A DNA stretch of 64,000 bases from Amorphus orientalis (GTDB lineage: Bacteria > Pseudomonadota > Alphaproteobacteria > Rhizobiales > Amorphaceae): contig NZ_JAUSUL010000001.1 in assembly GCF_030814015.1 (NCBI RefSeq), positions 248,001 through 312,000 on the forward strand. Direction: 5' to 3'. Numbering within the stretch: position 1 is the stretch's first letter; each line of letters opens with the position of its first letter. Shown here piece by piece: positions 38,379-49,099 of the stretch. The position numbers were made by a program, and so were the translations under genes. A model generated the notes under the pieces. The model was not told where the DNA came from and ran no database searches. It saw only the letters and a list, made by a program, of their open reading frames with translations.

Positions 38379-39863
38379 CTATTCGGAGATGATCTTGACC
38401 AGCTGGCCGGGAACGATCGGATTGTCGGCGTCGATCCCGTTCAGGACCTCGAACATGCGGGTGCGCTCGCTGTCGGCGACGCCCTGCATGCGGGCGGCGA
38501 GACTTGAGACGGTATCCGACGGCTGCACGGTCGCGATGCGGATGCGAAGCGGCTCGAGCTGGTCGCGCTCCGCGCGCGTCAGCCGCGAGAAGGACGCGAA
38601 GGTCTTTTCGAAGCTGCTGTCGAACCGGCCGGACGGCCGCGACGTGGCGAAGATGAACCGGTAGATCCGCGATCCGGCCTGGACCACGCCGATGCGGAAC
38701 GACCAGCCGTCGGCGATGGCCGACGCTGTCGCCGCGTTCATGCCGTTGACGGTCTCCTCGCGGACGCTCTCCTCGATCAGGCCCTTCACCCAGCCGGAGC
38801 GGAGATAGTCGGTCAGCGACATGCCTTCGGGCAGCGCCAGCCCGTCGAAGCGCAGGGCCGTGCGGTCGCCGTCGGTCGCGAGTACCGCTTCCGGCGTGTT
38901 CTTCAGGACGTAGCCGGGGGGCACGGTGAAGCCGATCCCGAGGGAGGCGTGCAGATACTGCCGGCCGCGGATATAGCCCTCGCTCGGGTCGTCGCCGTAG
39001 AGCATCCCGTCCAGGCTTCTGAGATAGGCGTCGCGCTCCTGTTCGCCGATGCCGGGCGCGCCGTACTGGCGGGCCGCCCGCCGGGCGAGATCGATCCGCG
39101 ACGGCGTGGTCGGGTGCGAGGACAGGAAGTCCAGCCCCTTGCTGCCGGCCGACACGCTCTGCAGGTCGGCATAGCGGCTCATGGAGTTCAGGAACCGCGT
39201 CGCCGCGAACGGATCGAAGCCGGCCGCCGCCAGGGTCCGCACGCCCACCTCGTCGGCTTCCAGCTCCTGGTCCTGGCTGAACCGGGCGAGCGACAGCTGG
39301 GTCGTCTGGCGCGCCTGCTCGGCTGCTTCGGTGGCCATGTTGGAGACGACCCGGTTCGCCACCGCGATGGCCTGGGCGCGCCGCTGACGGGCGACGGCGT
39401 GCTGCGCCGTCACATGGGCCATTTCATGGGCGATGACGGCGGCCACTTCGGAGCGGTCGCTGGCCAGCGCGAGAAGGCCGCGGGTGATGTAGAGATGGCC
39501 GGTCGGCAGCGCGAAGGCATTGATCGCCGGCGAATTCAGGATGGTGATGCGATAGGAGCGGCTCGGATCGTCGGAAGCCGCCACGAGACGCCCGACCACC
39601 CGGGCCACGCTGCGCTCGACGCTGGGATCGGAATAGACGCCGCCATAGGCGTCGATCAGGCGCTGATGCTCACGGGTCTCGCCGCTGGCCGCCTCCATCG
39701 GCTCGGGCGGCACGATGGAGGCCACCGGCGAGCTGGAGGTGATGATGGGATCGCCGGCAGGCGTCAGAACGCACGCGCCGAGCCCGAGAAGCAGGCCGCA
39801 CGCGGCCATCGCCCGCGCCAGCGGACGTGCCGAAATTGCCTCGAAGATCCCCTTCAGTCCCAT
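38379..39863 (-). CDS. M48 family metalloprotease lipoprotein with LysM-like C terminus
   Basis: A 494-residue BepA-like periplasmic zinc protease. A lipoprotein signal ends in the lipobox LGAC (Cys near residue 31). The active site is HEMAHVTAQH (near residue 155) with the third ligand in QELEADEVG (near 205). The C-terminal 60 residues, from TVQPSDTVSSLAARM to NPIVPGQLVKII, look like a LysM domain that could bind peptidoglycan. Such proteins take part in outer-membrane protein quality control. It starts only five bases after the stop of the upstream SNase-like gene. Confidence 0.88.
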   Translation of the reverse strand: MGLKGIFEAISARPLARAMAACGLLLGLGACVLTPAGDPIITSSSPVASIVPPEPMEAASGETREHQRLIDAYGGVYSDPSVERSVARVVGRLVAASDDPSRSYRITILNSPAINAFALPTGHLYITRGLLALASDRSEVAAVIAHEMAHVTAQHAVARQRRAQAIAVANRVVSNMATEAAEQARQTTQLSLARFSQDQELEADEVGVRTLAAAGFDPFAATRFLNSMSRYADLQSVSAGSKGLDFLSSHPTTPSRIDLARRAARQYGAPGIGEQERDAYLRSLDGMLYGDDPSEGYIRGRQYLHASLGIGFTVPPGYVLKNTPEAVLATDGDRTALRFDGLALPEGMSLTDYLRSGWVKGLIEESVREETVNGMNAATASAIADGWSFRIGVVQAGSRIYRFIFATSRPSGRFDSSFEKTFASFSRLTRAERDQLEPLRIRIATVQPSDTVSSLAARMQGVADSERTRMFEVLNGIDADNPIVPGQLVKIISE

Positions 39864-39868
39864 TTCAC

Positions 39869-40664
39869 TCAGTCGCGATCGTCGATGCGTTCGATCTGCG
39901 CGGGGTGCCATGCGCGGATCAAGGCGCCGTTCCATTCTTCCAGGAGGCCCCGGACTCTCACTTTCCGGCCGGCCAGTTCTTCCGGAACAGGAGCGCCGGC
40001 CCCCCACGATCCTGCATCCCGTACGGGGATCATGACGGTGAAATCCAACGCCCAGTTCCGGCCGAAGTTCAAATAGTGATTCGTCGTCGTGTTTCCCACC
40101 GACAGCACGCGGCCTTCGATCAGGCCCAGAGTGCCGGCGTGGGTCGCAAGTTTAGGTTCGGCTGCTTGACGAATTCTCAAGACCGAGCCCCAAAGCCCGC
40201 GAGACGCCGCGCGTGCCTCGCCCTCGATGCGCAAAAGTTCAGGTAGACAAGGCGTTTCTATGGCATCGGGCAGAACCGCGCCCTGACCGGCGGCCACAAT
40301 CTCTGCGGACAGGGACCGGTCGCCGGACCGGGACGGGAAGATCTGCGCCAGCGCGTGGCCGTAGCGGTCGTGCCCGTAGATCTCGTAGCCGACCGTCTGC
40401 CCGATCAGATCCGAGAGACGGGCGGCAAGGGCTGCCTCCGCCGCCGGCGGCACGAAGATCCCACCGGGAACGAGGGTGAGACCGGAGGCCGTCACGAGCA
40501 CCGGGCCCGGTGCGATTTCGGTAACCCGGTCCGTCTGCGCCGAGACGCCCCGGCATTCCGGCGCTGCTTTCAGGTCGGCGTTCGGCAGCAGGACGCCCGC
40601 AAGAAGGCAGGCAAGCACCAGGATGCCGCCGGGCCTTCGCGCCCGTGCGGACCTGTCGATCCGG

Positions 40665-40690
<26 letters not shown>
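39869..40690 (-). CDS. Exported degenerate SNase-like (thermonuclease-family) protein
   Basis: A protein of about 273 residues. A basic N terminus is followed by one hydrophobic segment (GGILVLACLLAGVLLP), probably a signal peptide or anchor. Residues about 75-180 resemble staphylococcal nuclease and keep the late motif DRYGHALAQ, but the early catalytic Asp/Arg/Glu positions are absent. The C-terminal 80 residues (EGRVLSVGNTTTNHYLNFG) form an OB-like domain resembling those in related alphaproteobacterial proteins. The start is uncertain: GTG at 40690 overlaps hbd by 26 bases and is preferred over a longer reading from 40747. It is tightly coupled to the M48 lipoprotein. Confidence 0.7.
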
Positions 40691-41543
<853 letters not shown>

Positions 41544-41677
41544 GCCGTCCTCGACCGATACTCGAGCCAATTGCCACCGCGGCGCGACTTTGGGTCAATC
41601 ACGGCCTCGGCACAAGGCGCCGGGGCCGCGGGTTCGAACTTTGGTCGCCGGCTGTGGCCGTTCAGGCGCAGGCTGAG

Positions 41678-42616
41678 CTACTTCTGGATCTGTTTTTCGA
41701 GTTCCGGGAGGACCTCGAAGAGATCCGCCACGAGGCCATAGTCGGCGACCTGGAAGATGGGAGCGTCCTCGTCCTTGTTGATGGCGACGATGACGCGGGA
41801 ATCCTTCATGCCGGCCAGATGCTGGATCGCGCCGGAGATGCCGCAGGCGATGTAGAGGTCCGGCGCCACAACCTTGCCGGTCTGTCCGACCTGCAGATCG
41901 TTCGGCGCGTAGCCCGCGTCGACGGCGGCGCGCGAGGCGCCGATCGCGGCACCCAGCTTCTCCGCCACCGGCGTGATCACTTCCTCGAACTTCTCCGCCG
42001 AGCCGAGCGCGCGGCCGCCGGAGATGATGATCTTCGCCGACGTCAGCTCCGGCCGGTCGGATTCCGACAGGCTCTCGCCGACGAAGCTGGACACGCCCGG
42101 GTCCTCGGCGGCCGAGACCTGTTCCACCGGGGCTTCCGATCCGCCGGCACCCGTCGCCTGGAACGAGGCGGTGCGGATCGTCATCACCTTCTTGGCGTCG
42201 GTCGACTTCACCGTCTGGACCGCGTTGCCGGCGTAGATCGGCCGCTTGAACGTGTCTGGCGCCTCCACTGACATGACCTCGGAGATCTGCATGACGTCGA
42301 GCAGCGCCGCCACGCGGGGCATGACGTTCTTGCCCGAGGTGGTCGCCGGCGCGGCGATGGCGTCATAGCCGTCGGCCAACGAAACGATCAGCGCGGCCAT
42401 CGGCTCCGCCAGCGGCGCGGCGAGCGCGTCGGCCTCGGCGTGCAGCACCTTGGTCACCCCTTCGAGCGCGGCGGCCTCGCCGGCCACGGCGGCGCAGTCC
42501 TTGCCGGCCACCAGCACATGGACGTCACCGCCCAGCGCGTTGGCCGCGGTCAGCGCCTTCGCCGTCTGCTCGCTGAGGGTCTGGTTGTCGTGGACCGCAA
42601 TGAGAAGCGTGGTCAT
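41678..42616 (-). CDS. etfA: Electron transfer flavoprotein alpha subunit
   Basis: A 312-residue EtfA. The C-terminal FAD-binding part shows the signature [20 protein letters not shown] (residues 254-273) and NKDEDAPIF. The N-terminal half has the adenine-nucleotide alpha-hydrolase-like fold shared with EtfB. With EtfB it passes electrons from acyl-CoA dehydrogenases to ETF-quinone oxidoreductase. ATG at 42616 lacks a strong ribosome site. A 172-bp gap with palindromic repeats separates it from etfB, unusual for this otherwise tight pair. Confidence 0.96.
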   Translation of the reverse strand: MTTLLIAVHDNQTLSEQTAKALTAANALGGDVHVLVAGKDCAAVAGEAAALEGVTKVLHAEADALAAPLAEPMAALIVSLADGYDAIAAPATTSGKNVMPRVAALLDVMQISEVMSVEAPDTFKRPIYAGNAVQTVKSTDAKKVMTIRTASFQATGAGGSEAPVEQVSAAEDPGVSSFVGESLSESDRPELTSAKIIISGGRALGSAEKFEEVITPVAEKLGAAIGASRAAVDAGYAPNDLQVGQTGKVVAPDLYIACGISGAIQHLAGMKDSRVIVAINKDEDAPIFQVADYGLVADLFEVLPELEKQIQK

Positions 42617-42695
42617 CGTCTGTCGTCTCTTTCTGGTCGGCAGCGCCGGTCAGCGCGCCTGTGCATGGAGATCGGAAGCAGGGTCGGCCTCAGTC

Positions 42696-42730
42696 GGAGC
42701 CGCGAGCAACGCGAGCCGGCGTGAGCGGAA
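42696..42730. repeat. Dispersed repeat fragment related to the tRNA-Ala repeat
   Basis: The stretch contains CGGCGTGAGCGGAA (42717-42730), identical to part of the tandem repeat near tRNA-Ala (14825-14838 and 14971-14984). Preceding bases (GGAGCCG, GAGC, GCGAGC) also align with it with gaps. It therefore looks like a degenerate copy of a dispersed intergenic element. Confidence 0.45.
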
Positions 42731-42743
42731 CAGTCTCGTCTAC

Positions 42744-42788
42744 GCAATCCCGGACGGAAAACCGGTTCCCACTTTATGCCGGGGTTGC
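42744..42788. repeat. Rhizobiales-type palindromic intergenic repeat
   Basis: A 45-bp element with near-complementary ends GCAATCCC and GGGGTTGC and the internal block GGACGGAAAACCGGTTCCCA. From memory, very similar elements (GCAATTCC...GGAATTGC ends with CGGACGGAAAACC inside) occur in many Hyphomicrobiales intergenic regions. It lies right after the etfB stop codon and would be in the etfB-etfA transcript. Confidence 0.6.
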
Positions 42789-43538
42789 TTAAAGCACCCC
42801 CGCCTCGTTCTTCAGCTTCGACACCAGCTCGGCCACGTCGGCGACCTTCACGCCCGCCTGGCGCGCCGGCGGCTCCTCTGTCTTCAGGACCTCCAGCCGC
42901 GGCGACGGATCCACCCCGAAGTCCTCGACGGTCTTCTCGTCGATCGGCTTCTTCTTCGCCTTCATGATGTTCGGCAGCGACGCATAGCGCGGCTCGTTGA
43001 GGCGAAGATCCGTCGTCACGATCGCCGGCATCTTCACCTTGATCGTCTGCAGGCCGCCGTCGATCTCGCGGGTGACCTCGGCCTCCTCGCCGCTGATGGC
43101 CAGCTTGGAGGCGAACGTCGCCTGGGCCCAGCCCAGAAGCGCCGACAGCATCTGGCCGGTCTGGTTCGCGTCGTCGTCGATCGCCTGCTTGCCGAGAATG
43201 ACGAGGCCCGGCTCCTCGGCCTCGACCACGCCCTTCAGCACCTTGGCCACCGCCAGCGGTTCCAGAACCGCGTCGGTCTTCACCAGGATGCCGCGGTCCG
43301 CGCCCATGGCCAGCGCGGTGCGCAGCGTCTCCTGGGCCTGCTGTGGGCCGATCGACACCGCCACGATCTCGGTGGCCGTCCCCGCTTCCTTCAGCCGGAT
43401 CGCCTCTTCAACGGCGATCTCGTCGAACGGGTTCATCGACATCTTGACGTTTGCCAGGTCCACGCCGGACCCGTCCGGCTTGACCCGGACCTTCACGTTG
43501 TAGTCGACCACCCGCTTGACGGGCACGAGGATCTTCAT
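42789..43538 (-). CDS. etfB: Electron transfer flavoprotein beta subunit
   Basis: A 249-residue EtfB binding AMP. Start [20 protein letters not shown] and the signature region [21 protein letters not shown] (within residues 37-58) are diagnostic. The segment [29 protein letters not shown] near 175-200, in several parts conserved, carries the EtfB family signature. ATG at 43538. It precedes etfA. Confidence 0.96.
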   Translation of the reverse strand: MKILVPVKRVVDYNVKVRVKPDGSGVDLANVKMSMNPFDEIAVEEAIRLKEAGTATEIVAVSIGPQQAQETLRTALAMGADRGILVKTDAVLEPLAVAKVLKGVVEAEEPGLVILGKQAIDDDANQTGQMLSALLGWAQATFASKLAISGEEAEVTREIDGGLQTIKVKMPAIVTTDLRLNEPRYASLPNIMKAKKKPIDEKTVEDFGVDPSPRLEVLKTEEPPARQAGVKVADVAELVSKLKNEAGVL

Positions 43539-43723
43539 TGCGCAAACTCCTGCGGTCCCAGACCTGGCACCGGGGCCGTGTCGACAGCGCCTGGAGGGCG
43601 TCGTCCGACTTCGCGAGGCCACCGATGCCGGGAAGTTTCGGGACCGTACTTGCGGGCGAAAATGGTGTCAACGCGGAAGCCGAAGCCGCCTCCGCGACCG
43701 GTTGCCGGCATGGTCTGACGGGG

Positions 43724-44290
43724 TTAACGCGTCTTTCCCGGAGCCCACAGGACGTCCAGCTGGCCGCCGTCGTTGGCTGCTCGGGACGCGACGAAGAAGA
43801 AGTCGGACAGCCGGTTGAGATAGGTCAGCGCCTCGGCGGTGATCGGCTCGCGACCGGCAAGCTCCACGGTGAGCCGCTCGGCGCGCCGCGCGACCGTGCG
43901 GCAGTGATGGAGATGTGCCGCCAGGGCCGTGCCGCCGGGCAGCACGAAGGAGCGCAGCGGCTCCAGGTCCGCGTTCAGCCGGTCGATTTCCGTTTCCAGC
44001 CGCTCGATCTGGCTGGCCACGATCCGGAGCGCCTTGTCCTCGTGGGGGCCGCCGGGGGGCGTGGCCAGGTCGGCGCCCAGATCGAACAGCTCGTTCTGGA
44101 TGCGGGCCAGCATTCCATCGAACTCGCCTTCTCCAGTGTGCAGCCGGGCCAGGCCGAGCGCGGCATTCAGCTCGTCGACGGTTCCGTAGGTTTCCACCCG
44201 GAGATCGGCCTTCGACCGGCGCTCGCCTGTCGACAGCGCTGTGGTCCCGTCGTCGCCGGTGCGCGTGTAGATCTTGTTGAGGACAACCAT
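43724..44290 (-). CDS. pduO: Cob(I)alamin adenosyltransferase, PduO type
   Basis: A 188-residue ATP:cob(I)alamin adenosyltransferase, converting cobalamin to adenosylcobalamin. N-terminal ATP-binding signature KIYTRTGDDGTT (residues 6-17), VDELNAALG (near 38), and the C-terminal RRAERLTVEL and YLNRLSDFFFVASR (near 155) are typical of PduO/MMAB enzymes. The unrelated CobA/CobO type is excluded. It sits 185 bp upstream of etfB. With cobS/cobT in the window it supports B12 dependence. Confidence 0.95.
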   Translation of the reverse strand: MVVLNKIYTRTGDDGTTALSTGERRSKADLRVETYGTVDELNAALGLARLHTGEGEFDGMLARIQNELFDLGADLATPPGGPHEDKALRIVASQIERLETEIDRLNADLEPLRSFVLPGGTALAAHLHHCRTVARRAERLTVELAGREPITAEALTYLNRLSDFFFVASRAANDGGQLDVLWAPGKTR

Positions 44291-44345
44291 GTCGTTCTCC
44301 GTCGCCGTGTTCGGGAGGGCTGCGGATCGCGTTCGCGATCGGCCG

Positions 44346-44537
44346 TCAGCCGCGCATGAAATAGATGGCCAGCATGATGATGATGATGGCGATGAACTGA
44401 AGGATCACGCGCCATCGCATCAGGCGCTGGGAGCGGTTGGGGTTGCCGCCGCGGATGAGATTGATCAGGCCCAGCACCAGCACGATCGCGACCAGGATGA
44501 TCGCGACGGGCACGAGATTGTAGAAAAACGCTTCCAT
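44346..44537 (-). CDS. Twin transmembrane protein (HIG1-like)
   Basis: A 63-residue membrane protein with two helices, residues 9-28 and 44-60, joined by a basic loop GGNPNRSQRLMRWRV. The second half (SQRLMRWRVILQFIAI) matches the HIG1-like twin-TM proteins of alphaproteobacteria, which in relatives associate with cytochrome oxidase. It lies 55 bp upstream of the adenosyltransferase gene, in the same direction. Exact function unknown. Confidence 0.85.
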   Translation of the reverse strand: MEAFFYNLVPVAIILVAIVLVLGLINLIRGGNPNRSQRLMRWRVILQFIAIIIIMLAIYFMRG

Positions 44538-44604
44538 TCAGCCACCTGGGATTGTCGGCGGCCGGCCGCCGCGACGGTGTTCTTGGTACGGAGGGCCCGA
44601 CGCC

Positions 44605-45834
44605 TCAGATCGCTTCCCCGCGCAAGAGCTTCGGGCTGGAGGCGGCGAGGCCGGCGGCCTCGCGGATGAAGACGCGCTTGAGGCCGGGCAGGCGGTCGAC
44701 CAGCCCAAGCCCGACGGTCCGCGCCAGACGCACCGGCGCAACGTCGTTGGAGAACAGCCTGTTGAGGAGATCGGTCGTCGCCGCCATTTCCAGCGTGTCG
44801 AACCGGCGCCAGCTCTGATAGCGCTCCAGAACGTCGAGGGAGCCGATGTCGAGGCCGATCCGGCGCGCCTCCACCACGGTCTCCGCCAGCGCGGCGGCGT
44901 CGCGGAAGCCCATGTTGAGACCCTGGCCGGCGATCGGATGGATCGCGTGGGCGGCGTCGCCGGCAAGCGCGAAGCGCGGCGCCACCAGATCGCGCGCGAT
45001 CTGCACCGACAGCGGGTAGGCCGAGCGGGATCCGGCCAGCCGGATCTCGCCCCAGTCCGGGCCGAACCGGCGAGCCAGCTCGATCTCGAAGGAGAAGTCG
45101 TCGAGGCCGACGAGGCGGTTGGCTTCGGCGGTACGCTCGGTCCACACGATCGACGAGCGGTTGCCCTTCAGCGGCAGGACGGCGAAGGGGCCGGCGGGCA
45201 GGAAATGCTCGATGGCGCAGCCCTGATGGGGCAGTTCGTGGCTGACCGTGGTGACGATGCCGCTCTGGTCGTAGGCGTGGCCGACGGTGCGGATGCCGGC
45301 GAGCCCGCGCAGGCGCGATGTCTTGCCGTCGCAGGCGATCAGCAGCGCGGCGGACAGCCGGGTGCCGGAGGCCAGCCGTAGCTCGCTGCCCGCATCGCCG
45401 GTTTCGAAGATCCGCACGCTGTCGGGGGTGAACGTGCGGATGCCGGCATCGAGGGCGTGGCGGGCGATGGCCGGAAACAGAACGTCGTTGGGGATCATGT
45501 GAGCGTAGGGCTCGCCCGGCTCCACGTCACCCAGAAAGCGGAGAAACACCGGCCGGACCGCGTCGCGCAGCCGGCTGTCGGTGATGATCATCTCGTCGAT
45601 CGACTGGGCGTCGGCGGCGACGTCCGGCCAGACCCCGAGCCGCACCAGCATACGCCGGGCCGCGGCCGCGATTGCCGAGGCCCGGTCGTCGCCCCTGGTT
45701 GCGTCGACCGGTTTCGGGTCGATCACCGCGACGCTCAGCCGGGGATCGGCGCGTTTCAGCGCGAGCGCAAGGGTCATCCCGACCGAACCCGCTCCGGCGA
45801 TGGCAACGTCGACGTGATCCGAAACCGTGCTCAT
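44605..45834 (-). CDS. UbiH/UbiF/Coq6-type FAD-dependent hydroxylase
   Basis: A 409-residue class A flavin monooxygenase. FAD-binding GAGSVGMTLALALKRA begins at residue 15, the conserved DG motif lies in IACDGKTSRLR near 170 and the C-terminal FAD motif GDAAHAIHPIAGQGLNMG near 290. The family hydroxylates the ring of ubiquinone precursors with O2 and NAD(P)H at the membrane. Which carbon is modified cannot be told from sequence. ATG at 45834. It is divergent from tesB. Confidence 0.9.
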   Translation of the reverse strand: MSTVSDHVDVAIAGAGSVGMTLALALKRADPRLSVAVIDPKPVDATRGDDRASAIAAAARRMLVRLGVWPDVAADAQSIDEMIITDSRLRDAVRPVFLRFLGDVEPGEPYAHMIPNDVLFPAIARHALDAGIRTFTPDSVRIFETGDAGSELRLASGTRLSAALLIACDGKTSRLRGLAGIRTVGHAYDQSGIVTTVSHELPHQGCAIEHFLPAGPFAVLPLKGNRSSIVWTERTAEANRLVGLDDFSFEIELARRFGPDWGEIRLAGSRSAYPLSVQIARDLVAPRFALAGDAAHAIHPIAGQGLNMGFRDAAALAETVVEARRIGLDIGSLDVLERYQSWRRFDTLEMAATTDLLNRLFSNDVAPVRLARTVGLGLVDRLPGLKRVFIREAAGLAASSPKLLRGEAI

Positions 45835-45977
45835 CTCGTCTGCCTTCGTGTTCCCGTGTCCCGCCGGCCGGCGCCTGGCCTCGAGCCATCCGCGGCCGCC
45901 AACTTGACAGCCGATCTCCCCGGCGGACAAGTGCGCTTGTCTGACGCAATCAGATCCACCACCGAAAGTCCGGACCC

Positions 45978-46847
45978 ATGAGCGCTGTCGACGACCTCCT
46001 TGCTATCTTGGATCTTGAACCGCTGGAACAAGATCTTTTCCGTGGGCGGAGTCCTCAGGTGGGCTGGCAGCGGGTTTTCGGCGGTCAGGTCATCGGCCAG
46101 TCGCTAGTGGCGGCGACGCGCACGGTGGAGGGGCGCGGCGTGCATTCGCTGCACGGGTACTTCATGCGGCCCGGCGATCCGGAGGTCCCGATCCTCTATC
46201 AGGTGGAACGCATCCGCGACGGGCGCAGCTTCACCACCCGCCGGGTCGTCGCGATCCAGCACGGCAAGGCGATCTTCTCCATGTCGGCGTCCTTTCAGGT
46301 CGACGAGGACGGGCTCGATCATCAGATCGACCTGCCCGAAGGCCTGCCCATGCCGGAGGACCTGCCGAGCGAGCAGGAGTTCAAGGAGCGGGTGATCGAC
46401 GGCGCGCCGGAGAACGTGCGTCGCTACTGGCAGCGGGAGCGGCCCATCGAGCGCCGGCCCGTGGACCTGCGCCACTATCTCACCCGGGAGAAGCTCGATC
46501 CCTACCAGTATGTCTGGGTGCGGACGACCGGCCCGCTTCCACCGGACCGCGAAAGTCATGCCTGCGTGCTGGCCTACGCCTCCGACCTGACGCTTCTCGA
46601 CACGTCGCTATTTCCGCATGGAACCTCGGTCTTCGACAAGACCATCCAGACTGCGAGCCTGGATCATGCGATGTGGTTCCATCGCCCGTTCAAGGCGGAT
46701 GAGTGGCTCCTCTATGCCCAGGACAGCCCGTGGACCGGCGGGGCGCGGGGCTTCAGCCGCGGCCTCATCTACACGCGGGAGGGCGTTCTCGTCGCCTCGG
46801 TCGCCCAGGAAGGGCTGATCCGCCCGATCGATCCGGCGAAGGCCTGA
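45978..46847 (+). CDS. tesB: Acyl-CoA thioesterase II
   Basis: A 289-residue double-hotdog TesB. Signatures are RVFGGQVIGQSLVAA (residues 33-47), HSLHGYFMRPGD (near 57), FTTRRVVAIQHGKAIF (near 85) and the C-terminal LDHAMWFHRPFKADEWLLY (residues 226-244), with Asp/Thr/Gln catalytic positions conserved. It hydrolyses medium and long acyl-CoA in the cytosol. ATG at 45978, divergent from the UbiH-type gene with 143 bp between. Confidence 0.93.
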   Translation: MSAVDDLLAILDLEPLEQDLFRGRSPQVGWQRVFGGQVIGQSLVAATRTVEGRGVHSLHGYFMRPGDPEVPILYQVERIRDGRSFTTRRVVAIQHGKAIFSMSASFQVDEDGLDHQIDLPEGLPMPEDLPSEQEFKERVIDGAPENVRRYWQRERPIERRPVDLRHYLTREKLDPYQYVWVRTTGPLPPDRESHACVLAYASDLTLLDTSLFPHGTSVFDKTIQTASLDHAMWFHRPFKADEWLLYAQDSPWTGGARGFSRGLIYTREGVLVASVAQEGLIRPIDPAKA

Positions 46848-46930
46848 TCGTTTTTGAGGCAATGCCTTCTGGTAGCCGAAATTGCCCCGGGTCTCGCCGA
46901 AAAATCGCACATAAAATAGGCATATTGTGC

Positions 46931-46944
46931 AATGGCGCGCCATT
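46931..46944. promoter_or_regulatory. 14-bp palindrome upstream of glnK
   Basis: AATGGCGCGCCATT is perfectly self-complementary, about 70 bp upstream of the possible sigma-54 box of glnK. It does not fit the NtrC consensus (GCAC-N5-7-GTGC type) well, but TTGTGCA immediately to its left resembles an NtrC half site. Confidence 0.3.
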
Positions 46945-47007
46945 CGTGCGTCTGTCCGCCTGAGTTTCGCCGTTTTTTCGACCCCGTGCGGCCTGTCCCG
47001 GACCGAT

Positions 47008-47024
47008 TGGCACGGGGTTTGATT
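47008..47024 (+). promoter_or_regulatory. Possible sigma-54 promoter of glnK-amtB
   Basis: TGGCACG, four bases, TTGAT. The -24 element is perfect, while the -12 element reads GA in place of GC. It lies 116 bp before the glnK ATG. glnK-amtB is NtrC/sigma-54 controlled in most proteobacteria, which supports the call. Confidence 0.5.
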
Positions 47025-47115
47025 CTCTTTTCGGCTGTCGCGCCCAAACCGCCCGCCGGCGGGCGTGTCGGTTGGCCGGCTCATCGGGCCGGTCACAGTC
47101 GCCGCGTTGGTGTGA

Positions 47116-47478
<363 letters not shown>

Positions 47479-47519
47479 GGCCTGGCGTCGAGGATTCGAA
47501 CAGGAGTCTGAACAAGAGA

Positions 47520-48866
47520 ATGCCGATGAAAAAGCTCACCACCCTCCTCACCGGAGCTTCGGCCGCCGGGCTCGGCCTGGCGCTGACGACCCATGGGGCG
47601 TTCGCCCAGGACGTCGCCGCCGAAGCAGCCGAAGCGGCCGCCGCTCCGGGCGTGCCGTTCATCTTCAATACGACGCTGTTCCTGATGGCGGGCTTCCTGG
47701 TCATGTTCATGGCCGCGGGCTTCGCCATGCTGGAGGCCGGCCTCGTGCGCGGCAAGAACGTGTCGATGCAGTGCCTGAAGAACATCGGGCTCTACTCGAC
47801 GGCCGGCATCATGTTCTGGCTGCTCGGCTACAACCTGATGTATGACGGCGTCGACGGCGGATATCTCGGCAGCTTCAGCTGGTTCTCCGTGCCGGATCCG
47901 GCGTCGGATACCGGCGACTACGCTGCCGCCTCCGACTGGTACTTCCAGATGGTGTTCTGCGCGGCCACCGCGTCGATCGTGTCCGGCACCGTTGCCGAGC
48001 GCGTGAAGCTCTGGCCGTTCATGATCTTCGTCGTGTTCCTGACCGGTGTGTTCTATCCGATCACCGGCTCCTGGGGCTGGGGCGGCGGCTGGCTGTCCGA
48101 GATGGGCTTCTCCGACTTCGCCGGCTCCACCATCGTGCACTCGGTCGGCGGCTGGGCCGCTCTTGCCGGCGCGATCGTGATCGGCCCGCGTCTGGGCAAG
48201 TTCGGTCCGAACGGTGAAGCGCACGCCCTGCCGGGCTCGTCGATCCCGCTGGCCACCCTGGGCACCTTCATTCTGTGGCTCGGCTGGTTCGGCTTCAACG
48301 GCGGCTCGCAGCTCGCCCTCGGCTCGCCGGAAGACGCCTCGTCGGTGGCCCGCATCTTCGTCAACACCAACACGGCCGCCGCCGCCGGCGTGGTCGTGGT
48401 GATGATCCTGACGCAGATCTTCTACCGCAAGGTCGACGTGACCATGGCGCTCAACGGCGCGCTGGCCGGTCTCGTCTCCATCACCGCCGAGCCGCTCGCT
48501 CCGTCGCTGCTGCTCGCCGCCATCATCGGCGGTATCGGTGGCGCCATCGTCGTGGTCGTCGTGCCGCTTCTGGACAAGATCCGCATCGACGACGTGGTCG
48601 GCGCGATCCCGGTCCATCTGGTCGCCGGCATCTGGGGCACGCTGGCCGTGGTCCTGTCCAACGGCGATGCCAGCCTCGGCACCCAGGTCATCGGCATCGT
48701 GGCCTACGGCGCGTTCACCTTCGTGGCGAGCCTGATCCTCTGGTTCATCCTGAAGGCGATCATGGGCCTGCGGCCGACGCCGGAAGACGAGGAGCTGGGT
48801 CTCGATCGCACCGAGGTGGGCGTCGAAGCCTATCCGGAGTTCGGGATCGGCAGCCAGCGGATGTAA
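47520..48866 (+). CDS. amtB: Ammonium transporter
   Basis: A 448-residue Amt channel. A signal peptide (MKKLTTLLTGASAAGLGLAL to AQ, ending near residue 30) precedes eleven membrane helices. Signatures are AGFAMLEAGLVRGKN (residues 74-88), DFAGSTIVHSVGGWAALAGA (near 195, with the first pore His) and HLVAGIWGTLAVV (near 365, second His). It imports NH3/NH4+ at low supply. Starts at ATG 47520 or 47526 are equally likely; the frame is also open from a GTG overlapping the glnK stop. A strong terminator follows. Confidence 0.95.
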   Translation: MPMKKLTTLLTGASAAGLGLALTTHGAFAQDVAAEAAEAAAAPGVPFIFNTTLFLMAGFLVMFMAAGFAMLEAGLVRGKNVSMQCLKNIGLYSTAGIMFWLLGYNLMYDGVDGGYLGSFSWFSVPDPASDTGDYAAASDWYFQMVFCAATASIVSGTVAERVKLWPFMIFVVFLTGVFYPITGSWGWGGGWLSEMGFSDFAGSTIVHSVGGWAALAGAIVIGPRLGKFGPNGEAHALPGSSIPLATLGTFILWLGWFGFNGGSQLALGSPEDASSVARIFVNTNTAAAAGVVVVMILTQIFYRKVDVTMALNGALAGLVSITAEPLAPSLLLAAIIGGIGGAIVVVVVPLLDKIRIDDVVGAIPVHLVAGIWGTLAVVLSNGDASLGTQVIGIVAYGAFTFVASLILWFILKAIMGLRPTPEDEELGLDRTEVGVEAYPEFGIGSQRM

Positions 48867-48902
48867 CCATCCTCCCAAGGCGACCCCTGTCGGTCGTCAC
48901 TG

Positions 48903-48933
48903 GCCCGGGAGCCTCTCGCTCCCGGGCTTTTTT
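48903..48933 (+). terminator. amtB Rho-independent terminator
   Basis: GCCCGGGAG and CTCCCGGGC pair perfectly over nine bases, followed by TTTTTT. It lies 37 bp after the amtB stop. Confidence 0.9.
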
Positions 48934-49035
48934 GTGCCGGGATCCATCCCATCCCGGTCTCCGCAGGGAGACGTGCATCCGCGCTGCCGGGCGCGGTGCC
49001 GTGGCCATCGGGCCGGCGGTGGGCTCAGGACGCAG

Positions 49036-49070
49036 AAAAGGCCGCTCCGGGGCGGTCCCGAAGCGGCCTT
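49036..49070 (-). terminator. phyR Rho-independent terminator
   Basis: Read leftward, AAGGCCGCT and AGCGGCCTT form a nine-pair stem followed by TTTT. It is 30 bp beyond the phyR stop. Confidence 0.75.
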
Positions 49071-49099
49071 GTCGCCGGCGCAGAAGCTGGGTTGAGCGG

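Noticed and set aside
46905-46950. NtrC binding site upstream of glnK
   Set aside because: GCAC and GTGC occur but their spacing does not fit the known 17-bp NtrC site; recorded only as a palindrome.
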